64,000 bases of DNA. Source: Aphanomyces cochlioides (lineage: Eukaryota > Oomycota > Saprolegniomycetes > Saprolegniales > Verrucalvaceae). The position numbers and the translations under genes are program-made. Location: assembly GCA_019828595.1 (NCBI GenBank), contig JAHQRK010000003.1, positions 2,108,001 through 2,172,000 of the forward strand, written 5' to 3'. Below the pieces are notes generated by a model. It saw only the letters and a list, made by a program, of their open reading frames with translations. It was not told where the DNA came from and searched no databases. Positions 40,334-51,715 of the stretch are shown here, piece after piece (positions within the stretch are counted from its first letter, which is position 1; every line of letters begins with the position of its first letter).

Positions 40334-41821
40334 ATGAGTCGAGACTTGGCGCGAATTGACAGGAAGCGAGAGGTTAACATTGAGAAGATGCGAGACTTCC
40401 GTCGGAACGGATACGACGAGCATGAGATGAGCGAGTCGACGGACAACGGGTACAACTACTCGAACAACGGGTATTCGCCGTACAGCCAAGCTTATGGGTA
40501 CGGGCCAGATCCAAACCTGGTCAACTCAGCATTAACGACAAGAAACTATTATCCCGAGCACGACGAACAGTACCTACAACATCCATCACATCCTCATCAC
40601 GGCTATATCGAGGCCGACGACGTTCAGTTTGAACAGAGCTATGCGTATCAGCCTGAGCGATATCCAAGTCACTTACGGCATACCGGAATTCGCACAAGCC
40701 GATCATCATTTACGTATTATGCGCAGTCCTCTGATTCGAATGAGATTGTGTCGACTGTTCCATCCACAAGAGGTGATCGCAACAATGTTCGACCCCGTCA
40801 ACAACGGCGAAAAGCGTTGCGTTTTCGAGATCCACTGACAGAAGAGTTCCAGACAGAGACTTATTTCCAAACCCCGTCACGACCTCTCATGTATGCTTCA
40901 GGCGCAAGTTTCCGCCTGTATCATCCAGAAGAATTGCCATGCCCAGTCCTCGATCAGCTCCCCCGATCGGACGCTGTGACCAAGCATTTGCGCAATTGTA
41001 TGCTTTTATCCGGTGAGTTGGGTGTTACAACACGATGGACACTCATGCCGACGACGCGATTTACCGTGTGCGAGCTGTATCCGAATGAAATGGTCATTTT
41101 GAGGGAGAAGACCAAAATGCGGATGCAAGAACAAGTTGCATTGACTGGTATTATGGTTGAAATTCTCTCACCTGTGTCCATGAGCTTACGAGTCGCCCAC
41201 ACGCAAAAAGAAATGGTTCGACTTTCAGTTCGAGATGGCCAAGAAGCGCTCCTTCAAGAATGGTATTGGATGCTTCAAGTTGCCATGGCCATGAAAGTTG
41301 ACGTATCCGACGCCGGTGGAAATGCCGCCGTCAAGAAGAAGGAATCAAAAACTCGCAGCGTGTGGGTGGTTCGATCTGTGGACGAAGACGATGCACTTTA
41401 TTCCACTCGAGTTGCCCGTTATATTGCAAACGCTTTGGCGGGTGCTGAAGTCCAAGTATTGCACAATGGTGAAGCAGGAAGCCGAGCATTAGCAGAGCGT
41501 ATCAACGAACAAGTCAATGGTCGAACTCTTCGAGAAAGCGTCTTTTTGGGTCGATATGTGCTGGGAGACGACCAAGCAACCAGTCGAGATGCTCGCCGGA
41601 AGCTTGCTTATGATATGTTTGTCCAACGAGGTCGTATCAAGCGTTTGGTTTTGGTTGTGGAGGAGGAGCTCTTGGCTGTCATGGTGGCACGCACCCAGGC
41701 GACAACAGAAGACGAGTTTGGCTCTGGATTTGGTACATCCATGCTGGATGTATGCAACGGTGTAGAGTTTGCAGTCGACATGAAGACTGGGGAAACCAAA
41801 ATCGTATCTGCGTTTGCCTAG
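40334..41821 (+). CDS. Hypothetical protein with Tyr/Asn-rich N-terminus
   Basis: Single exon, about 495 residues, starting at MSRDLARIDRKREV; a Met three codons upstream is also possible. The first 150 residues are disordered and rich in Tyr, Asn, Ser, His and Pro (NNGYSPYSQAYGYG). A globular region follows from about residue 185, with beta-strand character and a PH-like tail (TTRWTLMPTTRFTVCELYPN, then EWYWMLQVAMAM). A last alpha/beta region (RSVWVVRSVDEDDALYSTRV; KRLVLVVEEELLAVM) completes it. I do not recognise the family. The PH-like reading rests on the Trp near the end of the presumed C-terminal helix and is only an inference. No membrane segment or signal peptide. Confidence 0.6.
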   Translation: MSRDLARIDRKREVNIEKMRDFRRNGYDEHEMSESTDNGYNYSNNGYSPYSQAYGYGPDPNLVNSALTTRNYYPEHDEQYLQHPSHPHHGYIEADDVQFEQSYAYQPERYPSHLRHTGIRTSRSSFTYYAQSSDSNEIVSTVPSTRGDRNNVRPRQQRRKALRFRDPLTEEFQTETYFQTPSRPLMYASGASFRLYHPEELPCPVLDQLPRSDAVTKHLRNCMLLSGELGVTTRWTLMPTTRFTVCELYPNEMVILREKTKMRMQEQVALTGIMVEILSPVSMSLRVAHTQKEMVRLSVRDGQEALLQEWYWMLQVAMAMKVDVSDAGGNAAVKKKESKTRSVWVVRSVDEDDALYSTRVARYIANALAGAEVQVLHNGEAGSRALAERINEQVNGRTLRESVFLGRYVLGDDQATSRDARRKLAYDMFVQRGRIKRLVLVVEEELLAVMVARTQATTEDEFGSGFGTSMLDVCNGVEFAVDMKTGETKIVSAFA

Positions 41822-41954
41822 TGATGTATGGTGTAGTATACTAGAGTATCAAGGGGTAATTGAAACACTTGTCGGTGGATTTGTTGGTTGCACGATTTGA
41901 AACTGCTTTACAAGGCAGGCGCCGTTTCGTTCCGTAACGCCGGCAGTGATCGTC

Positions 41955-43154
41955 ATGGCGACATGCGATGGGTATACCAGTGTGGTATCAAAAGAAGATG
42001 AGCTTGGTTCATGTGAGCCGACCGCAAGCAGAGCTACCTCGGCTTCCGAAACGATTAAACACAGCTTCTTCTCTGGGAGGAGAGCATCAACAAAGGGCGA
42101 ACGAAGGCATCCATCCAAACATTACAGCACTTCGTCAATGGAAGAGGTGGCTTTACTCAAAATGGAGAATGCCATGCTCCGACAAAAGATTGCGGTCAGT
42201 AAAAAGCTTCTTTAACCTGCATTATGACGCTTTCCATCCAGGCCATGGAGCAGCAATTTGAAGACTACGCAAAGAAAGACTCGTACGTGCAATCGCTTTG
42301 CGTCTGATCCTTTGCCTACGATGCGTTAGAATCGATCGATCCGACGAACTGGACGACATTAATGATTTATTGCGGATGGCCGAGTTGGCCAAGCACGAAG
42401 CCAAATCATTTTCACAGAACACGGCTCGAGACAAGGTAGACTAGATTGAAGGTTGTTCTTCCTTTTATTCTTGTTGGATGTAGATGCGCAAAGATATTCA
42501 AATTCTTCAAAGCATTCTCCAGCGGGTAAAAAATGTCATCGCTACCATCGCCAACCTCGATCGTAGGCAAAAGCAGAACGAAGTGAATTCAAAAAAGCAA
42601 TCAAACAAAGCGAAGAGAAGCTTCGGTATGAAGTAGAAAAGAAAAAAGAGGTGCTTGTGCATTCTCGATGAACGGCGGTTGACTTGTATCGTGCAGGAGA
42701 GCCTGAAAAACGTAATTGACAAGGAAATCTTTACAAAAATCATCAAAGTTAGCGACTGTTGGAGCATTGACATTGATCGGCAATTCTAGGACGATCGAGA
42801 CCGCTACCGACAACAAGTTGTCGAATTGACAGAGAGAATTAAAAAGCTCGAGAAAGAAAAGTATGATGTGTTCTTGTTGGCGAAGAGTAATCAAGAAAAT
42901 TGCCTCGTGGTATGAAGATTTTGCAAACGCAAGACTGAATTGACGTAGGAAATGCGAAAATTAACTCGGGCGCTGATAAAAGCCAAGAAAATGGCAGACG
43001 ATCAGGTATGTACTTATTGTTCAGCAAGAATTGTGGTACTGATCGAGCTGCCTCTAGTCACATGACAGCAAAGAACTATATGAGCAGACTGTGCGGGTGA
43101 AATGTGTGATGCAGCAGTTAGACACATCTCAAGCCGAGGAATCAATTGAATAGA
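41955..43154 (+). CDS. Coiled-coil protein, many small exons
   Basis: Starting at ATG 41,955, a Ser/Thr-rich head is followed by heptad-like helices: SMEEVALLKMENAMLRQKIA, AMEQQFEDYAKKDS, DDINDLLRMAELAKHEAKSF, MRKDIQILQSILQR, YRQQVVELTERIKKLEKEK and MRKLTRALIKAKKMADDQ. Several short introns are required (for example near 42,195-42,240, 42,282-42,331, 42,437-42,483, 42,525-42,568, 42,652-42,697 and 43,005-43,058), and the last exon ends SQAEESIE at 43,154. Some middle exon borders are uncertain. The protein resembles generic CCDC-type flagellar or centriolar proteins, but no family can be named. Its stop lies 26 bp from that of the convergent gene. Confidence 0.55.
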
Positions 43155-43180
43155 GCAGGATTCGTTTCATTGAGAGGAGT

Positions 43181-43778
43181 TTATTCCAACGGGTTGTATA
43201 TAATGCGTTGGTACGAATCGCCTTGCTTGGACACTTGGACTACCATTTTCAAATCCATAATGTCGCCTTCGTCGTTTTTGAACGATGCAATCAACAACCC
43301 GCAGTTGGCCAAATTGCTTGGCTTGATCGGATCAACGTTGATTTGTGGGACCTACGTATCACAAGAGGTAAAATTGCTACATCTGTGGATGGCATGAATA
43401 CCGAAAATTGAAAATGATTTTCACCACGCTTGTAGTCTTGGACTTCGACTTTGCCTAGCTGTGAAAGATTAGAGTTAAGGATTGCACCCGTGAGTTGCGA
43501 GTAGTGTAAGTGCGTTCAAAAGGATATTAATAATGTGTCTTTGCAGCACGGAGTCGACCAAGTACTACCAAATAAGCAAGTCAACCACGATAGAGAGCAA
43601 TTGGCACCTCGATTTCCCACCATCCATTCGCGACGTACTTGCTGACCGAGAAATCGACTTCCAGATTCAACTCGTCTGAAACATGCGTCGGGTTCGGAGA
43701 CACGTCGACGCGTAGAATGTCAACTTGCGGCAAATGGGACAGGTATTCTCCTTCGTCAGCCATCTTCGACTCACTCAT
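43181..43778 (-). CDS. Small conserved beta-rich protein, with a U12-type intron
   Basis: About 146 residues from ATG 43,778. Text after splicing: SHLPQVDILRVDVSPNP, then VANGWWEIE, YLVDSVLQRHIIKLGKVEV, GENHFQFSVPQINVDPIK, NLANCGLLIASFKND and a C-terminal RIIYNPLE. The even strand pattern suggests an immunoglobulin-like or ASF1-like beta sandwich. I believe it is a conserved protein of flagellates but cannot name it. Three introns: about 43 nt near 43,563-43,606 (GT-AG), 67 nt at 43,461-43,527 (AT-AC), and 50 nt near 43,353-43,402 (GT-AG). With these the frame is continuous to the stop at 43,181-43,183, and YLVDSV...RHIIKLGK reads through the AT-AC junction. Confidence 0.65.
43461..43527 (-). 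other. U12-type AT-AC intron, 67 nt
   Basis: On the minus strand the intron begins ATATCCTTTT, matching the U12 5' splice-site consensus ATATCCTTT. It contains TCCTTAAC, matching the U12 branch-point consensus, 13 bases before the end, and it finishes in AC. No GT-AG choice in this stretch restores the frame; the AT-AC choice gives RHIIKLGKVEV directly. Confidence 0.8.
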
Positions 43779-45678
43779 GGTTGCAATCTTCAGAATTTGT
43801 GGAGTCGCGGAATCCGGTTAAAATGAATCATGAGCAAATGAAGCGCCATGAAGACGAACGCATGTCCTAGCGCTCAGGAATATGCAGCGACGCAATTTGT
43901 TACCACTTGACATTGACGCTTGTGAACAAGACTGTCTACTGTCAGTAGACCCATCACAAGTTGCTGTGAATCCGACGGCAAATCTCCAAATTAACTTGAT
44001 ATTTGTATGCTTTAACTCACGAATCGAACTGCACGTGGTTGCACTAGGGGCTTACAGCTGTATTCCTGTGGCAACAGCTACTGAGGCATCGTTGTTGTTC
44101 CGGTCGAATCCTCCTCATCATCAGAGGCGAGTCCGCAATTCCATACACAGATCAGATGCCCAAACAGAGTGCCGGGAGCGAAAATGACTTGCATTTTGCA
44201 GACAACGGTGGTCTTCTTGTCATTTCACGCTATCTGATTTCCTGTCGCATGACTTAAGGGCTGGATCTTGTCCCATCGATGAGATTAGCGAACAACCTCT
44301 AGCACAAGTGTCATGGATGGGGCAGTTTTGGAGGCTTTGTCTGCAAGACACTCACGATTGGTCTTTACAGGCGTCAGGTTCGATTTGAGTATGGGTACAC
44401 GTCCGAGGGACAGCAATATTGGTCGCACATTTGTACCGGGTTTTTACACCATGTCGCCCATTTTCACCATCCTTGATGCCGCATCTGTGGATTCCTCATT
44501 CGTATTGTGTCGCGTTGTTGTTCGATGAAAACTGACCGGACAAAATAAATTACAAATCCAGACAGTCGCTCCACGATATTCCGACGACTGCCAATTGTGT
44601 CTCATGTCGAGCTCTTATTGCGACGGTTCGGGCAGAGTCCAGGCTAGACAACCTCATCCCCGTCCGTGCTAGAATCAATGGCCACCCATATTCGAACGAG
44701 TGTTGTGGGATTGGCTTCATTGACTTATGAGGAGTCGAGAGACGAGGGTTCCATTGACGCTGTTGACACATATCACGCATTGAATCTCGACGGCACGTGC
44801 GATTGGTGTCTCAGATATATCCATACGAGTCGTCTGGGAATATGTATTTCAGCCACGCTCATAAGAAAGCAATTGCTCCGATCGGACTTAAGCGAGATGA
44901 ATAATTGACACCTCTCGACTGCATCCGACGTGGGCAATTTTACAGTGAATTCTTGAAACATCTCATTTGCCGACACTTCGATCTCGGCTCTGTCAAGTCG
45001 ATCATGGCATGCTTTTGTGAAGACGTCTCTCGATGCAATGTGGGGAATCTATTGAACGTACAAGAGAGTCGCCGATCGAAATTGGGATATGAAACTCTCG
45101 TTCGAATCCTCAAGTTTGCCTGATCAAACGTGCAGTAATCGCAACATGCTCCGACGACTTGTGTGCAATGGTTTGATCTCAAAGAAATTGCTATCAAACT
45201 TGCCCGTCTCGTTGGCTGATGTGTCCGCCACGGCCAAAGACGTCGATGGGTACTGTAATCGAACAAGATGCAGTCAATATGAGACAAATACAGCAAGAAA
45301 ATTCATTGAGAGCGCAGTCGACAAACGATTGCACAGAGACGCAAATTCATCCATCGAACAAAAGCAGCTTGTTGCTAATGGTTTATCAGCGTCGAGTTGC
45401 TGTGTGTGTGGAGTGCTATCCTCTGTTCAGAGCACTCTAAAATGAACGTTGAATCCGGATAATTTAGTTATCCGGATATTATTCCCCTAAATCAGTACTT
45501 ACGAGAAAGTACAGAGCGTATTTACAGTAGAATCCCACGTAAGTGCGACCCCCAAGGTGCAATGCACCCATTGCACCAGGTTGTGCAGATTGACGCATTT
45601 ACTCCCGGTGTCGTTGGTAGAGCGGTAGCTTTCGAACGCTTAGTTCTAACTCACGGATCCATCATTCAAACCAAGTCC
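43779..45678. other. 1.9 kb without a defensible gene; possible spliced plus-strand gene
   Basis: Short plus-strand open stretches have some protein character. At 43,930-44,040 there is LSVDPSQVAVNPTANLQINL, like an MSP/ASH beta-sandwich strand set. At 44,905-45,123 there is FYSEFLKHLICRHFDLGSVK. At 45,219-45,440 there is TVIEQDAVNMRQIQQENSLR. They may be exons of one gene ending at 45,440, but I could not link them with introns. The right end holds the promoter of the poly(A) polymerase gene. No tRNA was found. Confidence 0.3.
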
Positions 45679-48321
45679 ATGTCAGTGGAGCAGTCGAAAG
45701 AGAGTCGTGTCTCTCCTGTCAAAGTGGAGAACGCGTGGTCGAAACCTCTCATACACATGAATACGCGAAGCGCACGGCAAGTTGAAAACTCCAAAGGTAG
45801 AGCGCGATTATCCACAGACAACTCAACGTCAAAAGCAAAAGCGACACATGGTACGTTCGTTGAAAAAGTACTTGTCAAACCTGCGATTATCGAACCAACA
45901 AAATCTCTCGACGCTCCAAGCACGCCATGGAATGCTTCTAAGGAGCATGACCGATACATGAAAAATCAGAAGAAAGTCGAGATTTCGCGCCAAAACCAGC
46001 GCTCAATGTCAGTAGACGAAGCTATCGTAGCTGAAGCGACCCTACGAATACCTGGTGCTAAAATTCGATCGTCGACATTGGTAGATGGAATGGATTTTGT
46101 CGATGATGTACCAGTTAAATGGAGCCCTCGCACGAACAGATCGACCAGCTTCGCTTTGTCTTCGAGCTACTCACCAGAAGAATCAACAACAGAAAGAAAA
46201 TTAGCACGGGATCTAGCTTTCGAAGAAGACAGAAATTTTGATTCAGATGAAGCGTGGAGTAATGACTCTACAGATACCACTACAATATGTAGTTATAACT
46301 CAAGCCCAAGATCGAGTGGCCCAAAGAGTCCCACTGGGAATCAATTGTATATCGAAGCCATGATGCCAGACCTATCTTTGAACGAAATGGAGGAAATTGG
46401 ACCTTGTATTCCGCCACTAGACTGGCGCACTGCAGCCACTCTAATGTGTCCCAGTCTTTTGTCGAATGTCGAAGTGAACGATGCTCGTCTAAGCGAGTTG
46501 GCAGAAGAAATAAGGGTGCAACAAGAAAACACAGAAGTAAATGCCTTGATGAGGTCCGTTCAGCATGCAGCCAGCGTTGGTGTGCTTACCGAACCTATGG
46601 AGCAGTCCCTGTATAAAGTGATTGAAGGTGGTGATGTCGATGAAGTTCGTGACGTCCTGTACCACAAATGTCACTTGATCCCTGCTGTTTTAAACTTGCG
46701 AACGCAAATAGAGCCTGATTCTGAACACCTTTTGCGAAGCACACAGCGTTTAGTCAACTTTCTCGACTTAAAATGTCCAGTTGACTCGATCTCGTCAAGA
46801 AATCATAAATTTCGTGTTTTACAAGCTCTGTCTACTTTGGTCGTAGTATGGGTCAAGAACGTCGGTGTAAGTCGCGGTCTCAGTCCAGAGCATATTGCTA
46901 TCACAAGTGGAACCCTTTTTGTTGCTGGCTCATATCGAATGGGAATTAATGACCCTACTTCAGACATTGATACTGTTGCGGTTGCGCCATGGCACGTCAG
47001 TCAGGATGATTTCTTTGGCTCATTTGTTGAAATGCTTCGAGCTTGTCCCGAAGTACGATCTTTGACGCCAGTGACAAATGCCTTTGTGCCCTTGGTGACC
47101 TTGGTTTATGACAATGTTGCTATTGATATATTATTTGCGCGCTTACCTCTCTCAAGCGTCCTCACGACTCAAGATATTGACTCGGATCACATCTTATCTG
47201 GTGTGGACGCTGCTTCGATGAAATCTTTGAACGCCCCAAGAGTCAGCACCTTGGTGCTTTGTTTAGTTCCAAGGAGAAGTGTATTTCGAACTGTCCTCCG
47301 TGCTGTGCGGTTTTGGGCTCGTTCGCGTGGCATCTATTCCAGCAAATTGGGTTACTTGGGAGGCGTCAGTTGGGCCATTTTGGTTGCTTTTGTTTGCCAA
47401 ATTTATCCAACTGACGACTGCGGTACTGTACTGACACGATTTTTTCAGGTTATTTCTGAATGGTCTTGGCCACAACCCGTCGTGTTAAACGTCTTGTACG
47501 ACGCTGAGCTTGGTTTTGAAAGTTGGGATCCCAGATCAAACATTTATGATCGAACTCATATTATGCCTATCATCACGCCTGCTTATCCCCCAATGAATTC
47601 AGCAGTACAAGTTTCGCATTCGACGTTTACTATTATGTATGAAGAGTTGTGGCGAGCCAGATATATTGCCGAAAATGCAACTGGAAGTGACTCAAACGAC
47701 GAATCTTGGCAAGCATTATTCCAGCCAACCAACTTTTTTATTCGATACAATACCTACTTGGCGCTCACCTATAGTGCAGCGACAGTTGAACACATGTGTG
47801 TTTGGAGCAAGTTTGTTCAATCTCGTATTCGAAAGTTGGTCGATAGTCTCCAGCTTATCCCCATGATTGCTCGAGCCCACGCGTTGCCTAAGTACTTCCC
47901 TCATTCTGGATCAGGAAACTCTGACGCTCAAAGTATTTATCAATGTGTCTTTATTGGCATTGAATTTCAACCTTTCCAAGGATCAGCTCTCAAAAATATT
48001 AGCGACGACCCCCAGATTGCAAGTAGCATTGATCAAACTATTCGATTTTTCGAAGCAACAGAAATGCAGCAGTTTGGTTTGCGGGCAGTTGGAATGACAG
48101 CTTTCACAGATTTGATGTCGTGGGAGTCATTGCCATCGTTTATTTTTGAAAATGGCCGAGAAGTCGCATTACGCGAAAGAATTCAATTTCATGAGGAGAA
48201 GCCTGCATACCAAATACCTCCAAGAAGCTCATTTGCTTACAATCCGTTTCAATTTGGACTTGCCAAGACAAGGTGTAAAGGAAAGAGATCGAAAAAGAAA
48301 ACAAATAGCGGAAAATGGTAA
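45679..48321 (+). CDS. PAP: Poly(A) polymerase
   Basis: Nuclear template-independent polymerase that adds poly(A) tails. Single exon of about 880 residues from ATG 45,679; an in-frame upstream Met at 45,562 is possible but less likely. The nucleotidyltransferase core has GSYRMGINDPTSDIDT (first two catalytic Asp) and NVAIDILFA (third Asp). The central and RNA-binding domains follow (RAVRFWARSRGIYSSKLGYL; GVSWAILVAFVCQIYP; PIITPAYPPMNS). A basic tail ends in KRSKKKTNSGKW. The core begins near residue 340, so this protein has an unusually long, Ser-rich, low-complexity N-terminal extension; most family members start the core within about 60 residues. The catalytic set looks complete. Confidence 0.92.
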   Translation: MSVEQSKESRVSPVKVENAWSKPLIHMNTRSARQVENSKGRARLSTDNSTSKAKATHGTFVEKVLVKPAIIEPTKSLDAPSTPWNASKEHDRYMKNQKKVEISRQNQRSMSVDEAIVAEATLRIPGAKIRSSTLVDGMDFVDDVPVKWSPRTNRSTSFALSSSYSPEESTTERKLARDLAFEEDRNFDSDEAWSNDSTDTTTICSYNSSPRSSGPKSPTGNQLYIEAMMPDLSLNEMEEIGPCIPPLDWRTAATLMCPSLLSNVEVNDARLSELAEEIRVQQENTEVNALMRSVQHAASVGVLTEPMEQSLYKVIEGGDVDEVRDVLYHKCHLIPAVLNLRTQIEPDSEHLLRSTQRLVNFLDLKCPVDSISSRNHKFRVLQALSTLVVVWVKNVGVSRGLSPEHIAITSGTLFVAGSYRMGINDPTSDIDTVAVAPWHVSQDDFFGSFVEMLRACPEVRSLTPVTNAFVPLVTLVYDNVAIDILFARLPLSSVLTTQDIDSDHILSGVDAASMKSLNAPRVSTLVLCLVPRRSVFRTVLRAVRFWARSRGIYSSKLGYLGGVSWAILVAFVCQIYPTDDCGTVLTRFFQVISEWSWPQPVVLNVLYDAELGFESWDPRSNIYDRTHIMPIITPAYPPMNSAVQVSHSTFTIMYEELWRARYIAENATGSDSNDESWQALFQPTNFFIRYNTYLALTYSAATVEHMCVWSKFVQSRIRKLVDSLQLIPMIARAHALPKYFPHSGSGNSDAQSIYQCVFIGIEFQPFQGSALKNISDDPQIASSIDQTIRFFEATEMQQFGLRAVGMTAFTDLMSWESLPSFIFENGREVALRERIQFHEEKPAYQIPPRSSFAYNPFQFGLAKTRCKGKRSKKKTNSGKW

Positions 48322-48329
48322 TAACGCTA

Positions 48330-51300
48330 TTATTCTGGTTTTGGTGTACAATTTCTTGGCAAAACGAAATGATCCAATTCGACACATAATTCAACGGACT
48401 TGTTGGACATGACTGCTTGTTGTATGCCACATACACCATTTTCCCAAGCGAAATACGCTTCAATGAACTTTTTCAGCGACTCCATTGCTAGAGATATTTT
48501 TGGATCCTTCGCACCTTGGCTTGATTTCAACGAAGACAACATTTGAAATTTTTGAAGAGAGAGTTGCGCTGCACAGATAATGTTCTTGCATTTTGCAGGA
48601 TCGGGGTGCTGTTCATGCCGATCCCACAACAAATCCTTGATATCATGAACAACTTGAGCGAGCCAGCCTGGCACTCGTAAGATTGAGCAGGTTGTATCAG
48701 GAAAGAAAAAGGTTATGCATTTGTAGAAACTCGGAAATGCCATTTCCAAGTTTATATCGGCTAGTTGTAATGATGTAAACACACCCAATTTTGTCCACAC
48801 GTCCTTCCATCTGGAGTTAGAACATAGGATTTGAAGATGGGATAGTAATTCACGTTTCAATGATGAGGCAATTGATATGGTCCCGCACAGTGTTTCATTT
48901 AAACTTCCTGGAGAATATCAAAGCGGTTGAAAGATATTTTCCTCACCTATTCCCAAGCATTGAAGTAAACTGAACATACCACCATGGTCATGTAGAGCTG
49001 TTGTAAACCCTCGCATGGTGATGCCATTTATGGACGTGGCGTCCGAGTGTTCCGAAACTAATTCCATGAAACTTGTTTCTGAATAAACAAGTGGCCTTCC
49101 CAGACTCTGTTGAATGCAATTGATTTCCTATCGTACGCATCAACTAATGTAAGATTTATAGTTCGCTACGTACATCAACTGAAATTTCTCCATCGTTGTT
49201 TCTATCCATGCTTTGAAATAAGGCATCTTCCATTCGAGTTGCGTGGCAGGGATCGTTACGATTGAAACAACCATTTACTAAATCCAAGGCTTTCCAAGAG
49301 TACGATAACAATTCTTGGAAAGAACTAGATAACTTAATGGTGAGTTGAAACGATTGAATGATGCTCTGTAGCTCTTCATGTAGAATGGCCTATCAATTGC
49401 CTCTAATTCTTATGTACAAACATCCAAGGTACCTCAATTTCAGCGAAGTGGTTCCTGCGGGAGAGTAGATTGACCCGCACATAAAAATTTTCCGATGCTA
49501 CATGTTGTATGGCGTCAAACGAGTGAGGACGACACCCGTAAATAAGGTTAACTAAATCAAAGTGAATGCAAAAATATTTAAAGTTTACCAGTTGCTTTTT
49601 GCCAAATAAATGACAGAGTATCTACAATCATGCAGTCATTTAGCAATAGCTCGAGATGTTTCGTCAGTGCGAGTGCAGATTCATCTGGTATTGTTTGTCA
49701 GTTATCTCAGGCCATGATTTACCTGTTATATCTTTCCGCAAGAAGAATTCAAGTGAAAATGCCATCGGAAAGCCAGTTTCTAAAATTTGGTCGTCATCAA
49801 GATGCATCTGATCCAAGACATCAAGTGAGGCAGCGTTTACTGTGTCATTGTCGGTGGACTTAACGTTGAATTTGATTCGGCATTCCAATTCTTCATCAGG
49901 GTCTGAATAGTCACTCCTTATAAAGGTCTTTTTTGATCTATTAGATTCGCCGATATGGATAAGAAGGCTAATGTTCGAATCCTCGAGCATTTCAGCATTG
50001 TTTTCACGTGGTTGTTCTTCTCTTTGATCTAACAGTTCTGACTTCTCAACATGCATTTGACATTGTATGCTCGATACAACTTTATTCCACGAGCTAATTG
50101 CAGAGGCACCAATTTCCACCATCCGATGTGCCGCAAGTTGCCATTTCGATAATGCTTGACGAGGTTGAATCGTCGACCATTGTTTAAACCAACGAATGAA
50201 GTCTGAACAAGCGATCTTATCGAATTGATCTTTTGGCATGTCGTTTAATATGGTCCCAGCCTTCGAGACTTTAGTTGCAGTTATGGCCGGATTCATTACC
50301 TCTGATTCTGACAAAGTAACAGCTCCATTTGTAATTGCCTTCAGCAATTCCTGACACTGCGCTGTACTCAAACGCATGCTACGTTCAAAACCAATTGACG
50401 GCGCGGAAGCGGTGTTTACAGAACTTCTGCGTCGATTGTCAAGTTCATTGTTGCTTTCAGCTGCGAATGCGGAATGAATTCGGCTGCAACATTTTTCAAT
50501 ATCTTGAGCCGGAATGTTACGTTTGTTTGAAACTCCATCTCGCTGGTGATCAGGCGGATATAATATCTCATAGAATGGACTATTGGCAGCAAAATTTTCT
50601 CGATCCCTGCTGACGATGAATTTTGAATTCTCTTTATTGCCTACGCTCAAAATGTTCAATGTTACTTATAGCCTTCCATTTACGTAAGACTTCAATTTCA
50701 TATTCGATTGTCGCAAGTTCCCGCATAGCTTCTCGTTGATCAGCAATGAGATTCTCAAGGCTCGCGACAGTCACCTCATAAAAGGTTGGTATTTTGTCAC
50801 AGCGAAATGAGGATGTACCATATCCAAATCGCTCAAAAAGTAGACAACATCAGGAACAATGACTAATTTTTCCACTACATACGGCCATTCGAACTCATGT
50901 GCATTGCCATAGACACCTATTTGGGTCATGACGTACAACTTGAGGCAAGTAGATACCATTGACTACCCCACGCAACGCCTTGTCGGGTGGTAATGGTATA
51001 CCCTTCAAAAGTGAAATACCTCGTACTGCCATGCACATTGCGATCAGCACCTCTTCTTTGTTGCATTTATCACCAATCTTCAGCAAATTGGATATGACTT
51101 ATGGAGGATCAAATGTCGCCTTTGGTCGAGTTCACTTACAAGTAAATTTTCGAGGGGTTGGCACTTGTTGTAGCAAACAAAAGCCAGCCAAAATATCGTT
51201 CACACTTACTGGGAAATGAACCAAATCGTTCATAGACGACTGCGAGTCATCATGTTGTCGTATTGACTTGAACCATTTCTTGAACATTGTCGCGTCTTTG

Positions 51301-51419
51301 ACAAACATGAGTTTGTGCATCGCTGCCCATCGCTCGAGAACAATAAGCTCTTCCCATGACGTTGGAATCCATGGACGAATACTGCGTCGAATAGCACCTT
51401 TGGAGCCACGGCTGCCCAT
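48330..51419 (-). CDS. Unknown multi-exon protein
   Basis: I do not recognise this gene. The frame from ATG 51,419 (MGSRGSKGAIRRSIRPWIPT) runs through exons at 51,132-51,419, 50,930-51,080, 50,771-50,930, 49,664-50,780 and several small exons down to 48,330-48,905, about 900 residues in all. The largest exon (49,664-50,659) holds a Ser/Asn-rich linker, then helical text (SDFIRWFKQWSTIQPRQALS; WQLAAHRMVEIGASAISSWN). The last exon is mostly helical (VPGWLAQVVHDIKDLL). Introns of about 40 nt near 50,900-50,945 and 48,906-48,945 join in frame; others between 48,960 and 49,664 were not fully placed. No membrane helix or catalytic motif is seen. The stop lies 8 bp from that of the poly(A) polymerase gene. 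Confidence 0.5.
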
Positions 51420-51492
51420 ACTCACGTGGCCTCGATCTTTGGATGAACGGTCATTTTACGTCGTCAAAGTAGCTAATTGTATATGACTAATT

Positions 51493-51687
51493 TTACACGG
51501 ACTTGTACCTTGAACGCATCAGACCGAGCCAACATTGGCAAGACTGAGAAACGTACGGCAACAAGTCAATATGTATAGTTGCACACGCCTGAAGTTCAAG
51601 CACTGAAAACCGAAGAAAACTTGGCATCGGATCTATGAAGACGATTGATTGCTGTTTTACAAATTGATGTAGTCTTGCTATTTTGAC
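51493..51687 (-). pseudogene. Open frame ending at the transposon's left edge
   Basis: Minus-strand text (KIARLHQFVKQQSIVFID then PMPSFLRFSVLELQACATI and on to a stop at 51,493) is open up to the transposon's left end. If the element and one TA are removed, the same frame continues across the empty site to an ATG at 53,820, giving about 94 codons. However, that upstream part lies antisense to the first exon of the peptidase gene, so it may be fortuitous. It could instead be a 5' exon of the unknown gene at 48,330-51,419. Confidence 0.3.
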
Positions 51688-51689
51688 TA

Positions 51690-51715
51690 CCGTATTTCCC
51701 GTAAGGTTGTCACCA
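51690..51715 (+). repeat. Left terminal inverted repeat
   Basis: Begins CCGTATTTCCCGTAAGG directly after the TA target base pair. It is the exact reverse complement of 53,705-53,730 over all 26 bases. The inner TGTCACC part is the same box as the GGTGACA repeats inside the right end, which suggests it is part of a transposase-binding site. Confidence 0.95.

Noticed and set aside
43181..43460. Apparent frameshift in the small beta-rich protein before NLANCGLL
   Set aside because: It came from misreading a line join; with the correct bases (ATCAAGCCAAGCAAT) the frame is continuous.
45604..45660. tRNA-like text (GGTAGAGCGG) upstream of poly(A) polymerase
   Set aside because: No B box (GGTTCRANTCC) or acceptor-stem pairing follows at the right distance.
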